The notes: generated from the letters alone by a model not told the origin. Counted from the first letter of the stretch, positions 35,380-44,275 are shown. The stretch: 64,000 nt of DNA from CAWEQO01 sp963811225 (GCA_963811225.1 CAWEQO010000007.1:62001-126000), one strand, 5' to 3'. Made by a program: numbers and translations.

Positions 35380-35973
35380 GTGAGCAATCTTGAACTTGAA
35401 TGGTTGGAAAGAGCCAGGCAAGGAGACGATGATGCATTTGCCTTACTGGTGGAGACCTACCAGAAACCCGTCTACAACCTCTGCTATCGAATGCTGGGAG
35501 ACGCGCAGGAAGCGGAGGACGCCGCGCAAGAGAGCTTTTGGCGCGCCTATCAGGCGCTCCACCGCTACGACATGCAGCGTTCCTTCATTACCTGGCTGCT
35601 GTCCATCGCGGCTCACTTTTGCATCGACCAGCAGCGCCGTCGCAGGGTTCCAACCTTCTCTATGGATGATGTAATGGAAGAAATTCTACCCGACAACGCA
35701 CCAAGCCCTGAGAAAGTAGCAGCGCAAACCGAAGAGCAGCGGCTGCTGCGAGGACTGCTCGCAGAGATGAAATCCCAAGACCGTGCTGCCGTGGTCTTGC
35801 GTTACTGGTATGACTTTTCTGAGAAAGAAATTAGCCAGGCGTTATCGCTATCGGTCAGTGCAGTCAAAAGCCGCCTCCATCGCGCCCGGATCAAGCTAGC
35901 CGAAGATTGGCAAAACGCGCAGTCGGAATTATCGATGAGTGAAAGGAACAGACATGAGACACCAGCCCTTTGA
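35380..35973 (+). CDS. ECF-type RNA polymerase sigma factor
   Basis: 197 residues from GTG 35380, chosen because AGGAG lies eight bases upstream and family members start at about this point (VSNLELEWLERARQGD); in-frame ATGs at 35275 and 35344 are less likely. Region 2 includes EAEDAAQESFWRAYQALHRY and SFITWLLSIAAHFCIDQQRR. Region 4 is AAVVLRYWYDFSEKEISQAL followed by SVSAVKSRLHRARIKL. It directs RNA polymerase to stress or envelope promoters. The anti-sigma gene overlaps its 3' end by 20 bp. Confidence 0.93.
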   Translation: MSNLELEWLERARQGDDDAFALLVETYQKPVYNLCYRMLGDAQEAEDAAQESFWRAYQALHRYDMQRSFITWLLSIAAHFCIDQQRRRRVPTFSMDDVMEEILPDNAPSPEKVAAQTEEQRLLRGLLAEMKSQDRAAVVLRYWYDFSEKEISQALSLSVSAVKSRLHRARIKLAEDWQNAQSELSMSERNRHETPAL

Positions 35974-36490
35974 AACCTGGATTGTCGACGAGCCTGAGCT
36001 CACGCCCGAACAGCGGGCCAGCCTGCAGACGCATCTGCTCACCTGCGAACAATGCCGCCAGTTCCACAACAGCTGGGCCGGGGTGCGCAGTCAGATCACG
36101 GCCATGCCGCCGGTCGCTCCCTCCCCGGGGTTCAGCCACCGCTGGACGTCCAGCCTTGTTGAACGGCGACGTCAGCGGCAAAAGCTGCAAGAACGCCGCC
36201 TGCTGCTCTTCCTGGTTTCAGGAGCGCTGGCTTCTCTGGTGATGCTGTTTATTTACCTGTTTACCACAACCACGCCCGCCGGGCTGGTGATTGAACTGTT
36301 CGAGACAGTCACCTACTTACTGGTGGCCTGGAACCACACCGAACAGGCGATCCTGCCTGTGATCGAAACCGTACCTCCTGTCATCCCAGTCGCCCTGTGG
36401 ATCCTCCTGACCTCCGGCGTAGCACTATTGAGCGTGGTCTGGGCGGTCGCAATCTGGCGCATTTCCCCTAAAGGAGTTCATTCAAAATGA
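35954..36490 (+). CDS. Membrane anti-sigma factor with zinc-finger-like motif
   Basis: 178 residues from ATG 35954 (AAAGGAAC upstream). The N-terminal cytoplasmic domain has the short anti-sigma HCC signature (HLLTCEQCRQF) that binds ECF sigma factors. Two hydrophobic helices follow (LLLFLVSGALASLVMLFIYL and VALWILLTSGVALLSVVWAV), so the protein spans the membrane twice. It should hold the preceding sigma factor inactive until an envelope signal arrives. It overlaps both neighbours, indicating tight coupling. Confidence 0.85.
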   Translation: MRHQPFETWIVDEPELTPEQRASLQTHLLTCEQCRQFHNSWAGVRSQITAMPPVAPSPGFSHRWTSSLVERRRQRQKLQERRLLLFLVSGALASLVMLFIYLFTTTTPAGLVIELFETVTYLLVAWNHTEQAILPVIETVPPVIPVALWILLTSGVALLSVVWAVAIWRISPKGVHSK

Positions 36491-37608
36491 ACCGAATTAA
36501 AAAACTCCCTGTTGTACTTGTTCTTCTCCTGACCATTCTCCTGGTTTTCCCGACCCAGGTGAATGCTCAGGGCCCCTCCGGCGATCAGGTCGTCTTTGGG
36601 GGCACGTATACGCTCGACTCCAATGAGGTGTTGAGCGGCAACCTGGCGATCTTCGGCGGATCATCGACCCTGGAAGATGGGTCAATCGTGCGCGGTGACA
36701 TCGTGATCACCGGCGGCACTCTGGATGTCTACGGCGAAGTCGATGGCGACATCAACACCATTGGCGGATCGGTTTTCCTGGGCGATGGCGCTGTCATCCA
36801 CGGCGACGTTGTCTCGGTAGGCGGATCGGTCAACCGTGACCCCGGAGCGCAGATCGAAGGATCCATCCGGCACGAGCAGCCCGACCAGTTCAACATCCCG
36901 GCTCTGCCGCGCATCGTCCGACCGGGCGCGCTGGTGAACCGTGCGCCCATCGATCTGCATCCCATCGGGCGCATCTTCCTGGGCTTCTTCCAGGTGCTGG
37001 CGCTGTCGGCGATTGCGGTGCTGCTTGGATTGTTTGCGCCCATCCCATCCCAACGAGTGGCGAAGGCTATCACCATCCAACCTGTCTTGAGCGGCGCAAT
37101 CGGCTTGCTAACCTTTATCGTCGCTCCGGCCCTGTTACTGGTGCTCGTCATCACCATTATCTTGTCCCCGGTGAGTATCCTGGGGGTGCTGGTGCTGCTG
37201 GTGGCGCTGCTGTTCGGCTGGTTAGCCCTGGGTCTTGAACTGGGCCAGCGCATGGAAATCATGTTCAAATCCGATTGGACGGTTCCGGTCAGCGCAGGTC
37301 TGGGCACGCTGGTGCTGACTTTCGTCGCCTGGCTGATCTGGCAAATCCCATGCCTGGGCCCGACGATCGTCGTCCTGGCATCCGCCGTGGGTCTGGGTGG
37401 TGTAGCATTAACCCGCTTCGGCTTCCGGCCCTACACCCCGGCCGCGCCTGCCCCTCCTTCAGCGCCACCAATGCGACCGAGCAAAGCTGCCCCGCAGGAA
37501 CCAGAGGCGCCGGAAGCGATGCTGCCGCTGCAGGGGGACCCCCCCGTCTCGCCGATCCCACCGGAGGACCCGAACGACGAGGAACCTCCGCAAGAGCCGC
37601 TTCCATAG
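36487..37608 (+). CDS. Bactofilin-like polymer-forming domain in an exported multi-TM protein
   Basis: 373 residues, start ATG overlapping the anti-sigma stop (ATGA). A signal peptide (residues 1-28, ending VNAQ) precedes about 100 residues of hydrophobic/Gly repeats (LSGNLAIFGGSSTLEDGSIV, GDINTIGGSVFLGDGAVIHG) that match the right-handed beta-helix of the polymer-forming/bactofilin superfamily. Four or so TM segments follow (residues 155-320), then a Pro-rich cytoplasmic tail. Bactofilins are normally cytosolic; an exported version coupled to a sigma/anti-sigma pair suggests an envelope-sensing or scaffold role (inference). Confidence 0.75.
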   Translation: MNRIKKLPVVLVLLLTILLVFPTQVNAQGPSGDQVVFGGTYTLDSNEVLSGNLAIFGGSSTLEDGSIVRGDIVITGGTLDVYGEVDGDINTIGGSVFLGDGAVIHGDVVSVGGSVNRDPGAQIEGSIRHEQPDQFNIPALPRIVRPGALVNRAPIDLHPIGRIFLGFFQVLALSAIAVLLGLFAPIPSQRVAKAITIQPVLSGAIGLLTFIVAPALLLVLVITIILSPVSILGVLVLLVALLFGWLALGLELGQRMEIMFKSDWTVPVSAGLGTLVLTFVAWLIWQIPCLGPTIVVLASAVGLGGVALTRFGFRPYTPAAPAPPSAPPMRPSKAAPQEPEAPEAMLPLQGDPPVSPIPPEDPNDEEPPQEPLP

Positions 37609-37620
37609 TCATCCCATTAG

Positions 37621-37655
37621 AAATGAGGGCTGCGCCAATATGCAGCCCTCATTTT
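37621..37655 (+). terminator. Intrinsic terminator of the sigma operon
   Basis: 13-bp perfect stem (37621-37633 with 37642-37654) containing GAGGGCTGC, ending in a short T run. Confidence 0.88.
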
Positions 37656-37674
37656 ATTGGGTCTTCTCTACGAT

Positions 37675-37703
37675 TTGCATAACCGAATTATCCCGGTTAT
37701 ACT
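37675..37703 (+). promoter_or_regulatory. Promoter of the lipoprotein gene
   Basis: TTGCAT (37675-37680), exactly 17 bp, TATACT (37698-37703). Between them AACCG (37681-37685) and CGGTT (37694-37698) form a small inverted repeat, a possible operator or extracytoplasmic-sigma element. Confidence 0.6.
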
Positions 37704-37733
37704 CGAAATAAGGAAAGTAGGAGGGAGATTACG

Positions 37734-38591
37734 ATGAAAAAGTCTTTTTGGATTGTCTTGAGCGTATTGGTTTTAACTTCTCTGGCCTGCACCATCACCA
37801 TCCCCTGGATCCCAAGGGTTGGGACCGGTGAACTGCAAACCTTCACCTTCTCAGAGCAAGCGCCGGCCGGGGTCAACCCGGTCCATCTGAATATTAACAT
37901 GGGCGCCGGAAAACTGCAGATTACCGGCGGGGCGAACACGCTGGTGGAAGGCTCGGTGCAGTACAACGTCGATGGCTGGAAGCCGGAGGTGACAAAAACC
38001 GAGAACCGCATCCAGATCTCGCAGCAAAACAGAGACGTGACCAACATTCCAACGCAGAACGTGCAGAACGATTGGAACGTGCAACTGGGAGACACGACGC
38101 CGATTGCCCTGCGCCTGGAAGCGGGAGCCTATCAAGGAACGATCGATCTGAGCGGTGTGCCGATTGCGGATGTGGACATTTCCGACGGCGCCAGCGAAGC
38201 GACTGTGGAGTTCACGCAGCCCAATCCGGTGATGATGGATGCCTTCAACTACAAGACCGGTTTCTCCAACGTCAAGCTGCTCGGTCTGGCTTACGCCAAT
38301 TTCAACCAGATGACTTTCAGCGCAGGGGCAGGCAGCTATACCCTGGACTTCGGCGGCACGCTGCAGCGCGACACCAACGTTAAGGTGAGCGGGGGTGGAG
38401 CCAACGTGGATATTATTGTGCCAGTGGGGATGTCTTCCGAGATCACCATCACCAGCAATCTCACGAACGTGAACTCGTCCGGACAGTGGAACGTCGCCGA
38501 CAATAACGTTTACACCAGCCAGGGAACGACGCCGACGCTGTATATCACGGTTGATGTGGGCGTGGGAAACATTACGTTGGCGAATCAGTAA
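37734..38591 (+). CDS. Lipoprotein with a DUF4097-like beta-repeat domain
   Basis: 285 residues. A lipoprotein signal with lipobox LTSLAC places the mature N-terminal Cys at residue 19. The mature part is Gly/Asn/Thr-rich beta structure with evenly spaced hydrophobic residues (NINMGAGKLQITGGANTLVE, SAGAGSYTLDFGGTLQRDTN, ITVDVGVGNITLAN), the pattern of DUF2154/DUF4097 beta-solenoid 'toastrack' domains often found next to envelope stress regulators. GGAGGGAG precedes the ATG. Its position just after a sigma/anti-sigma/bactofilin operon makes it a plausible regulon member. Confidence 0.72.
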   Translation: MKKSFWIVLSVLVLTSLACTITIPWIPRVGTGELQTFTFSEQAPAGVNPVHLNINMGAGKLQITGGANTLVEGSVQYNVDGWKPEVTKTENRIQISQQNRDVTNIPTQNVQNDWNVQLGDTTPIALRLEAGAYQGTIDLSGVPIADVDISDGASEATVEFTQPNPVMMDAFNYKTGFSNVKLLGLAYANFNQMTFSAGAGSYTLDFGGTLQRDTNVKVSGGGANVDIIVPVGMSSEITITSNLTNVNSSGQWNVADNNVYTSQGTTPTLYITVDVGVGNITLANQ

Positions 38592-38701
38592 TCGAGAGGG
38601 TGGAGAACTGAGAACAGTCAGGGAAGTTGAGGAACGGTTCTTTATTCTTTGATGTAAAAATGGAAAGCCAGATGCAGGCCCATCGGCATCCTTGTCGCTG
38701 A

Positions 38702-38840
38702 AGCCCCAGGCATCCTCGCGAAGCACCCAGTAAGGGCAGCCTGGGGTTTTTACGATATGAATGCCGATTGGCAATGGGTATGCATAAACGATGAACCCCA
38801 GGCAGCCCCTACAGGGTGCTTCGCGAGGACGTCTGGGGCT
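38702..38840. repeat. REP-like inverted pair of 47-bp palindromic units
   Basis: Two 47-bp copies (38702-38748 and 38794-38840) are inverted relative to each other and about 87% identical, with the shared core TCCTCGCGAAGCACCC. Each copy is itself an imperfect hairpin (CCCCAGGC...GCCTGGGG). The 45 bp between them are unique. The region 38592-38884 holds no gene. Confidence 0.72.
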
Positions 38841-38884
38841 ACGTGCTACGTGCAAGCGGTTTCATGCCTGGTGATGTTCACCAA

Positions 38885-39499
38885 TTATGGAGACTGCTCG
38901 TCAGGTGTGTAATATCCACGAGAGACAATCAAGTCGTAAACGGATGGGGAGACAAAGTAGCGGAAGGGATGGCCGGCGGCGACACGCCGCCGGATTTCGG
39001 TGGCGGAGATGCCGATCAGCGGGGTATCGAAGAAACGCACCTTGGCGGATAGACCGGGGAGACGCTGTTCCAGGCGGCCGAGGTCGACCTGGTCGCCGGG
39101 GCGGCGCATGACGCCGATCTCGTCGCAGGCGTCGACGAAGCGCTGCGGGGCGTGCCAGATGGGCAAGTCGTGCAGCGAGTCGCCGCCGAGCAGATAGATC
39201 AGGGTGTCGGCGGGGTAACGTTGGTGCAGCAGCTCGACCGTGTCGGCCGCGTAGTAGGGAGGCTGCCGGTCGATGTCGATGCGCGAGAGCTCGAAGCGCC
39301 GGTCGGGCTCGACGGCCGCCTGCACCAGCTCCAGACGCTGCTCCAGCGGGCTGATGTTCTGATCGCGCTTGTGTGGGGGATGGGGGGTGAGCACCCAGAG
39401 CACGCGCGCAAGGTTCAACCGGTTGAATGCTTCGGCGGCAAGAATTAGGTGGCTGATGTGGGGCGGGTCGAAGGTGCCGCCAAAGATTCCAAGACGCAT
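38885..39499 (-). CDS. nadD: Nicotinate-nucleotide adenylyltransferase
   Basis: 204 residues from ATG 39499 (GAGGAAAT upstream). It transfers AMP from ATP to nicotinate mononucleotide in NAD synthesis. The nucleotidyltransferase signature GIFGGTFDPPHISHL is at the N-terminus and ISATEIRRRVAAGHPFRYFV is the C-terminal ISSTxIR motif. It follows obg on the same strand, a common bacterial arrangement (obg-nadD), though a hairpin separates them. Confidence 0.95.
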   Translation of the reverse strand: MRLGIFGGTFDPPHISHLILAAEAFNRLNLARVLWVLTPHPPHKRDQNISPLEQRLELVQAAVEPDRRFELSRIDIDRQPPYYAADTVELLHQRYPADTLIYLLGGDSLHDLPIWHAPQRFVDACDEIGVMRRPGDQVDLGRLEQRLPGLSAKVRFFDTPLIGISATEIRRRVAAGHPFRYFVSPSVYDLIVSRGYYTPDEQSP

Positions 39500-39514
39500 A
39501 GATTTCCTCGTTGA

Positions 39515-39551
39515 CAACATACCGTTTAGCGGGCTGCTAAACGGTATGTTG
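39515..39551 (-). terminator. Hairpin between obg and nadD
   Basis: 16-bp perfect arms (39515-39530 and 39536-39551) right after the obg stop. There is no T run, so it may attenuate rather than fully terminate before nadD. Confidence 0.6.
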
Positions 39552-39553
39552 GG

Positions 39554-40816
39554 CTATTCTTGCCACTCCAGCTCGTAATCGCCGATGAAGACGGTATCGC
39601 CCGGCTCCACCCCGGCTTCACGCAAGGCTTTGTCGATTCCCAGGGTTTCCAACAGGCGGGCAAAGCGCCGCACCGATTCGTAGTGCTCCCAGTAAGTCCG
39701 TTCGGCGGCGCGCTCGATGGCGATGCCATGAACCTGCCAGCCCTGAGATATGCGCTCGACGGTGAAGACCGATGGGTCTTCGGCGGGCCGATAGACAGGC
39801 ATGCCGACCACCGGCTCGGGCACGGGCGCTTCTTGCAGCAGGCGTTCGGCCCGCCAGAGCAGGTCGCTCAGGTTGGTATGGGCTACCGCCGAGACAGCCA
39901 TCGGCTGCTCGACGTTGTGCTTCTCCAAAGCGGCTTTGATCTCGGGCCAGCGGGCCTGGACATCGGGCAGATCGATCTTATTCAGCGCCACGATCTGAGG
40001 CTTTTCGGCCAGATGAGGATCGAACAGGGCCAGCTCACTGTTGATCTGCGAGAAATCGGCGATGGGGTCGGCGGCCATGCCGTCCAGCAGGTGGATGATG
40101 ACGCGCGTGCGCTGGATGTGGCGCAAGAACGCGTCACCCAGGCCAACGCCCATGTGAGCTCCTTCAATCAGGCCGGGGATGTCAGCCAGTACCAGGGTGG
40201 TATCGAGATCGAGTTCGGCCACGCCCAGGTTCGGTTCGAGGGTGGTGAAGGGGTAGTCAGCGATCTTGGGGCTGGCGTTGGTCACGGCAGCCAACATACT
40301 GGATTTTCCGGCGTTCGGCACGCCAACCAGACCGACATCTGCGATCAGCTTGAGCTCCAGGCGCAGCTTGTGCTCCTCGGACAACTCACCCTTGGTAGCC
40401 ATACGCGGCACCTGGTTACTGGAGGTGGCGTAATGCTGGTTGCCACGCCCACCGCGGCCGCCCTTCGCTACGGTTAGCTTCTGACCCGGCCCGGTCAAGT
40501 CGCCGAGCAGAGCGCCGGTCTCATCGTCGTAGACGATGGTGCCGGGCGGCACGGGGATGACCAGGTTGGGGGAAGACTTGCCGGTCATGTTGTTGGGGCC
40601 GCCATTGGCGCCACTCTCGGCAACGAATCTGCGCTGGCGACGGAAAGCGGCCAGCGTATTGAGGATCGGCGAAACCTCCAAGATCACGTCGCCGCCGCGG
40701 CCGCCGTCGCCCCCGTCCGGCCCGCCGCGCGGCACGTACTTCTCGCGGTGGAAGTGCACCATCCCATTTCCGCCCTTACCCGAGCGGACGTAAATTTCTG
40801 CTTCGTCAATAAACAT
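39554..40816 (-). CDS. obg: GTPase Obg/CgtA
   Basis: 420 residues from ATG 40816 (MFIDEAEIYVRSGKGGNG). It has three domains: the Gly-rich Obg fold (VPRGGPDGGDGGRGGDVILE), a GTPase domain with G1 GVPNAGKSS, G3 DIPGLIEGA and G4 NKID, and a C-terminal OCT domain (PSVFTVERISQGWQVHGIAI). Obg binds the 50S subunit and couples ribosome assembly to nucleotide state. The ribosome-binding site is weak. Confidence 0.96.
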   Translation of the reverse strand: MFIDEAEIYVRSGKGGNGMVHFHREKYVPRGGPDGGDGGRGGDVILEVSPILNTLAAFRRQRRFVAESGANGGPNNMTGKSSPNLVIPVPPGTIVYDDETGALLGDLTGPGQKLTVAKGGRGGRGNQHYATSSNQVPRMATKGELSEEHKLRLELKLIADVGLVGVPNAGKSSMLAAVTNASPKIADYPFTTLEPNLGVAELDLDTTLVLADIPGLIEGAHMGVGLGDAFLRHIQRTRVIIHLLDGMAADPIADFSQINSELALFDPHLAEKPQIVALNKIDLPDVQARWPEIKAALEKHNVEQPMAVSAVAHTNLSDLLWRAERLLQEAPVPEPVVGMPVYRPAEDPSVFTVERISQGWQVHGIAIERAAERTYWEHYESVRRFARLLETLGIDKALREAGVEPGDTVFIGDYELEWQE

Positions 40817-40895
40817 AAAAACCCCAGAGAGTGGAGAGTAGAGAACAGTCAAAAGCCACACCGATCCCCTTTCTCTCTTCATGAATAAAGGGGGA

Positions 40896-40926
40896 GGAGC
40901 AGAGAGCAGTAACTGCTCTCTGCTCC
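40896..40926 (-). terminator. Terminator after the cyclic-DPG synthetase-like gene
   Basis: 13-bp perfect arms (40896-40908 and 40914-40926) followed on the minus strand by a C/T-rich stretch. It lies 8 bp past the stop codon. Confidence 0.72.
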
Positions 40927-40933
40927 CTCATCT

Positions 40934-42256
40934 CTACTTCTTTCCAAACTTCTTTTTCAAAATATCCTCGAGCGTGGGCTGGCCGATCTCCTGGAGCTCG
41001 TAGCGCACACGCTGCATCGGTTTGTTGACTTTCAGCACCCGGTTGAGGTCGATTGGGGTGGCCGAGATGACCAGGTCGACGTCGGCGTTGTTGATGGTGG
41101 TCTCGAGATCCTTGATCATGTCATCGCCGTAGCCCATGGCGGGCAAGATCGGACCGGTGCCGGGGTATTTCTCGTAGGTGGAGACAATCGAGCCCACCGC
41201 GAACGGGCGCGGGTCGACGATCTCGGCTGCGCCAAAGCGGCGAGCAGCCACCCAGCCGGCGCCGTAAGTCATGCCGCCGTGGGTCAGGGTTGGGCCGTCT
41301 TCGATCACCAGGACGCGCTTGCCACGGATCTGTTCGGGATGATCAACGAACAGCGGGGAAGCGCCTTCGATGATGACCGCATCCGGATTCAGTTCTTGCA
41401 AGCGATTGCGGACGGCCAGGACATCGTCGGGATCGGCGGTGTCGACTTTGTTGATCACGAACACGTCGGCCATGCGCACGTTGGTCTCGCCAGGATGGTA
41501 GCCAACTTCATGGCCGGGGCGGTGCGGGTCGGCGACGACGATGGACAGGTCGGGCGTGTAGAAGGAGAAGTCGTTGTTGCCGCCGTCCCACAGGACGATA
41601 TCGACTTCCTGCTCGGCCTGGCGCAGGATGGCTTCGTAATCCACGCCGGCGTAAACGATCACACCGTTGTCGAGGTGCGGTTCATACTCCTCGCGCTCTT
41701 CGATGGTGCATTCGTGCTTGTCCAGGTCGCTGTAATCGGCATAGCGCTGGACACGCTGCTTCACCAGGTCACCGTAGGGCATGGGGTGGCGAATGGCGGC
41801 CACGCTGTAGCCCATATCCCGCAGGATCAGGCTTACCCGGCGAGTGGTCTGGCTCTTGCCGGAACCGGTGCGAACAGCGCAGACCGAGACGACCGGCTTG
41901 GTCGACTTGATCATCGTGCTGTCGGCGCCCATCAGACGGAAATCAGGGCCCGCAGCCAGCACCTGGGATGCCTTGTGCATCACGTACTCGTGGGGCACGT
42001 CACTGTAGGCGAAGACGACCTGGTCTACGTCCAGATCCTTGATCAAGCGCTCCAGGTCGCTTTCCGGGTAGATCGGAATGCCTTGCGGATACAGCTCTCC
42101 CGCCAGCTGGGCCGGATACTTGCGGCCTTCGATGTTAGGAATCTGTGTAGCCGTGAAGGCGACGACTTCGTATTCTTTGTTGTCACGGAAGAACACGTTG
42201 AAGTTGTGGAAATCACGACCTGCTGCGCCCATGATGATCGTACGAATCGGGGACAT
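40934..42256 (-). CDS. Cyclic 2,3-diphosphoglycerate synthetase-like P-loop enzyme
   Basis: 440 residues, COG2403-like. It begins with a Rossmann-like segment (IIMGAAGRDFHNFNVFFRDN), then a P-loop VCAVRTGSGKSQTTRRVSLI, a switch-like DIVLWDGGNNDFSFY and an NKVD-type specificity motif (VFVINKVDTADPDDV). Homologues in methanogens make cyclic 2,3-bisphosphoglycerate from 2,3-bisphosphoglycerate and ATP; bacterial members are largely untested. pgk and gap lie 2.7-5 kb away, consistent with a triose-phosphate link, but the product in this organism is inference. Confidence 0.8.
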   Translation of the reverse strand: MSPIRTIIMGAAGRDFHNFNVFFRDNKEYEVVAFTATQIPNIEGRKYPAQLAGELYPQGIPIYPESDLERLIKDLDVDQVVFAYSDVPHEYVMHKASQVLAAGPDFRLMGADSTMIKSTKPVVSVCAVRTGSGKSQTTRRVSLILRDMGYSVAAIRHPMPYGDLVKQRVQRYADYSDLDKHECTIEEREEYEPHLDNGVIVYAGVDYEAILRQAEQEVDIVLWDGGNNDFSFYTPDLSIVVADPHRPGHEVGYHPGETNVRMADVFVINKVDTADPDDVLAVRNRLQELNPDAVIIEGASPLFVDHPEQIRGKRVLVIEDGPTLTHGGMTYGAGWVAARRFGAAEIVDPRPFAVGSIVSTYEKYPGTGPILPAMGYGDDMIKDLETTINNADVDLVISATPIDLNRVLKVNKPMQRVRYELQEIGQPTLEDILKKKFGKK

Positions 42257-42348
42257 AAAATGGACTCTCCTTCTGTTAAATGGATGATGATAAGTTGATT
42301 AACCACCGGCCCCAAACAGATTGAGGTTTCGAGACAACGACGCGCCGT

Positions 42349-44115
42349 TCACATGAATTTCGGCGCGGTGATACCCAAGATCCACAAGGCGTTTTCCAAC
42401 GCCTGCCGGGCTGCGGCCACCAGCCTTAAGCGCAAATTGCGCACCGGCTCTTCGGCCTGCAGCACCGGGCACTGCCCATAGAAATCGTTGAAGGTGCGCG
42501 CCAGCTCGTAGGCCAGGTTGGCCATCTGGAGCGGACGGTAATCGTTGGCGGCGCGCTGGATCTCGCCGGGCAGGCGCGAGATCATCTCGACCAGCTGGAT
42601 CTCAGCGGGCGAGAGCTCGTAATTCACCGGCCCCGACTCGGGCAGCGGCCCGCCAAACTTGCGCAAGATACTGTTGGCGCGCACGTAAGCATATTGGATG
42701 TAGGGAGCGGCCTGGCCGTTAAAGTCGAGGGCCGATTCCCAGTCGAAAGTGACGATCTTGGTGCTCTCGCGGGACAGCATGGGGTACTTGATGGCGCCAA
42801 TGCCGACCGCATTCGCCACGGCTTGCTGCTGCTCGGCGGACAACTCGGGGTTCTTCTCCTGCACCACCTGCAGGGCGCGAGCGACCGCTTCACGGATGAG
42901 GTCCTCCAGCAGCACCACGGCGCCCTCGCGTGAGGCCATGACCACGTTGCCGGGCAAGTTGACCAGCTCGTAGGGGATGTGCTGCAAGCGTTGGGCCCAG
43001 GGGTAACCGGCGAGATCGAGGGTCTTGAAGACCTGCTGGAAGTGCAGCGACTGGCGCACGTCGACCACGTACAGCGAGCGGGTCAGGTCGGGGAAGTCGG
43101 TGAACTTCTTGATGGCCAGGGCCAGGTCTTCAGTGGCATACAGGGCGGTGCCATCGGAACGAAGCGCCACCAGGACACGGTACTTCTCTTTGGCGCTGCC
43201 GATCAGCTCGTCGAGCTTGACAATCACCGGGCCTTCCGGCCGCTCGTCTTCGGCAATGCCCTTATCGATCAGAGATTTGACCACCTCGACGCCGGGTTCT
43301 TCCACCTGGCTCTGGAAATAGTACAGGTCGAAATGGATGTCAAGCTTCTCGTAAATCTCGTTGAAGCCGTCCAACGACCATTGGCGGGTCTTTTCCCACA
43401 GGGCCACAACCTCAGGGTCGCGGCGGCTCCAGCGGGCGTACAGGGCGCGCACCTCGGCCTCCTGCTCGGGATGCTCCTCGAGGCGGCGGTTGGCCTCCAC
43501 GTAGATGTCGCCGATCCAGCGGGTGATGTCCTCTGAGGGGGTCTCACCCTGGTGATATTTCATGTAGTTCCACAGCCACTTGATCACGTGCAGGCCAATG
43601 TCGCCGGGATAGTTGGCGCGCACCACGTCGAAACCGGCGAAGGCCAACATGCGGGCGATCACGTCACCCAGGATGGCGCTGCGCAGGTGGCCGACGTGGA
43701 AAGCCTTGTGGGTGTTGGGTTGGGAAAATTCGACCATCACCCGCTCGCCTTTGGCAGGGCCGCGTCCATACAGCTGGCCCTGGGCGAGCACCGTGTCGAG
43801 GACGCGGCGGGTGTATTCTTCGGTTGAGTAGTACAGGTTGAGGTAACCGCGCACCGCTTCGAGGCGCTCGAAGCCTTCCGGCGTGCCGAGGTAGTCCGCC
43901 GCTTGCTGGGCCAGCTCTTGGGCGCGCTGCGGGACGTTGATCTTCTTGCCCTGCCGGCGAGCTTCTTGGGCAGCGACCTGGAAGAAGGAAGTGGAGATAC
44001 CCCAGTGACCGCCAAAGGGGATCCAGTTCCAGGCTAGATCGGTGTCCGGCGAGCCCTGCGAAGTTAAAAAGGCGCGGATTTTCTCTTCAATCGTCTGTTG
44101 TTCTTTTTCAAACAT
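42349..44115 (-). CDS. argS: Arginyl-tRNA synthetase
   Basis: 588 residues. Class I synthetase with HIGH-type motif HVGHLRSAILGDVIARML after FSQPNTHKAFH. The KMSKS loop is the degenerate ArgRS form (MASREGAVVLLEDLI), and the C-terminal DALR anticodon-binding domain ends ALENALWILGITAPKFM. The N-terminal about 110 residues are the tRNA D-loop recognition domain. It charges tRNA-Arg and requires the tRNA for activation. Confidence 0.97.
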   Translation of the reverse strand: MFEKEQQTIEEKIRAFLTSQGSPDTDLAWNWIPFGGHWGISTSFFQVAAQEARRQGKKINVPQRAQELAQQAADYLGTPEGFERLEAVRGYLNLYYSTEEYTRRVLDTVLAQGQLYGRGPAKGERVMVEFSQPNTHKAFHVGHLRSAILGDVIARMLAFAGFDVVRANYPGDIGLHVIKWLWNYMKYHQGETPSEDITRWIGDIYVEANRRLEEHPEQEAEVRALYARWSRRDPEVVALWEKTRQWSLDGFNEIYEKLDIHFDLYYFQSQVEEPGVEVVKSLIDKGIAEDERPEGPVIVKLDELIGSAKEKYRVLVALRSDGTALYATEDLALAIKKFTDFPDLTRSLYVVDVRQSLHFQQVFKTLDLAGYPWAQRLQHIPYELVNLPGNVVMASREGAVVLLEDLIREAVARALQVVQEKNPELSAEQQQAVANAVGIGAIKYPMLSRESTKIVTFDWESALDFNGQAAPYIQYAYVRANSILRKFGGPLPESGPVNYELSPAEIQLVEMISRLPGEIQRAANDYRPLQMANLAYELARTFNDFYGQCPVLQAEEPVRNLRLRLVAAARQALENALWILGITAPKFM

Positions 44116-44222
44116 TCGTTGACCTACATACCAGTGTCAACGAGCCTGTATCCCACTTGCCCGGCTCGCTGCGTCGATGGGGATTATAACATAGAGAGGG
44201 ATGAGTAGAGAGTCGTAAAGGA

Positions 44223-44249
44223 AAAGCGGGAGCGAAAAGCTCCCGCTTT
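44223..44249 (-). terminator. Terminator of rpsT
   Basis: 11-bp perfect stem (44223-44233 with 44239-44249), loop of five, followed on the minus strand by TTCCTTT. Confidence 0.85.
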
Positions 44250-44275
44250 ACAATGCAACTTGCTGGCGAAATGGG

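Noticed and set aside
41279..42298. 339-codon plus-strand frame opposite the cyclic-DPG enzyme
   Set aside because: Val/Asp/His-rich shadow without ribosome-binding site or family match.
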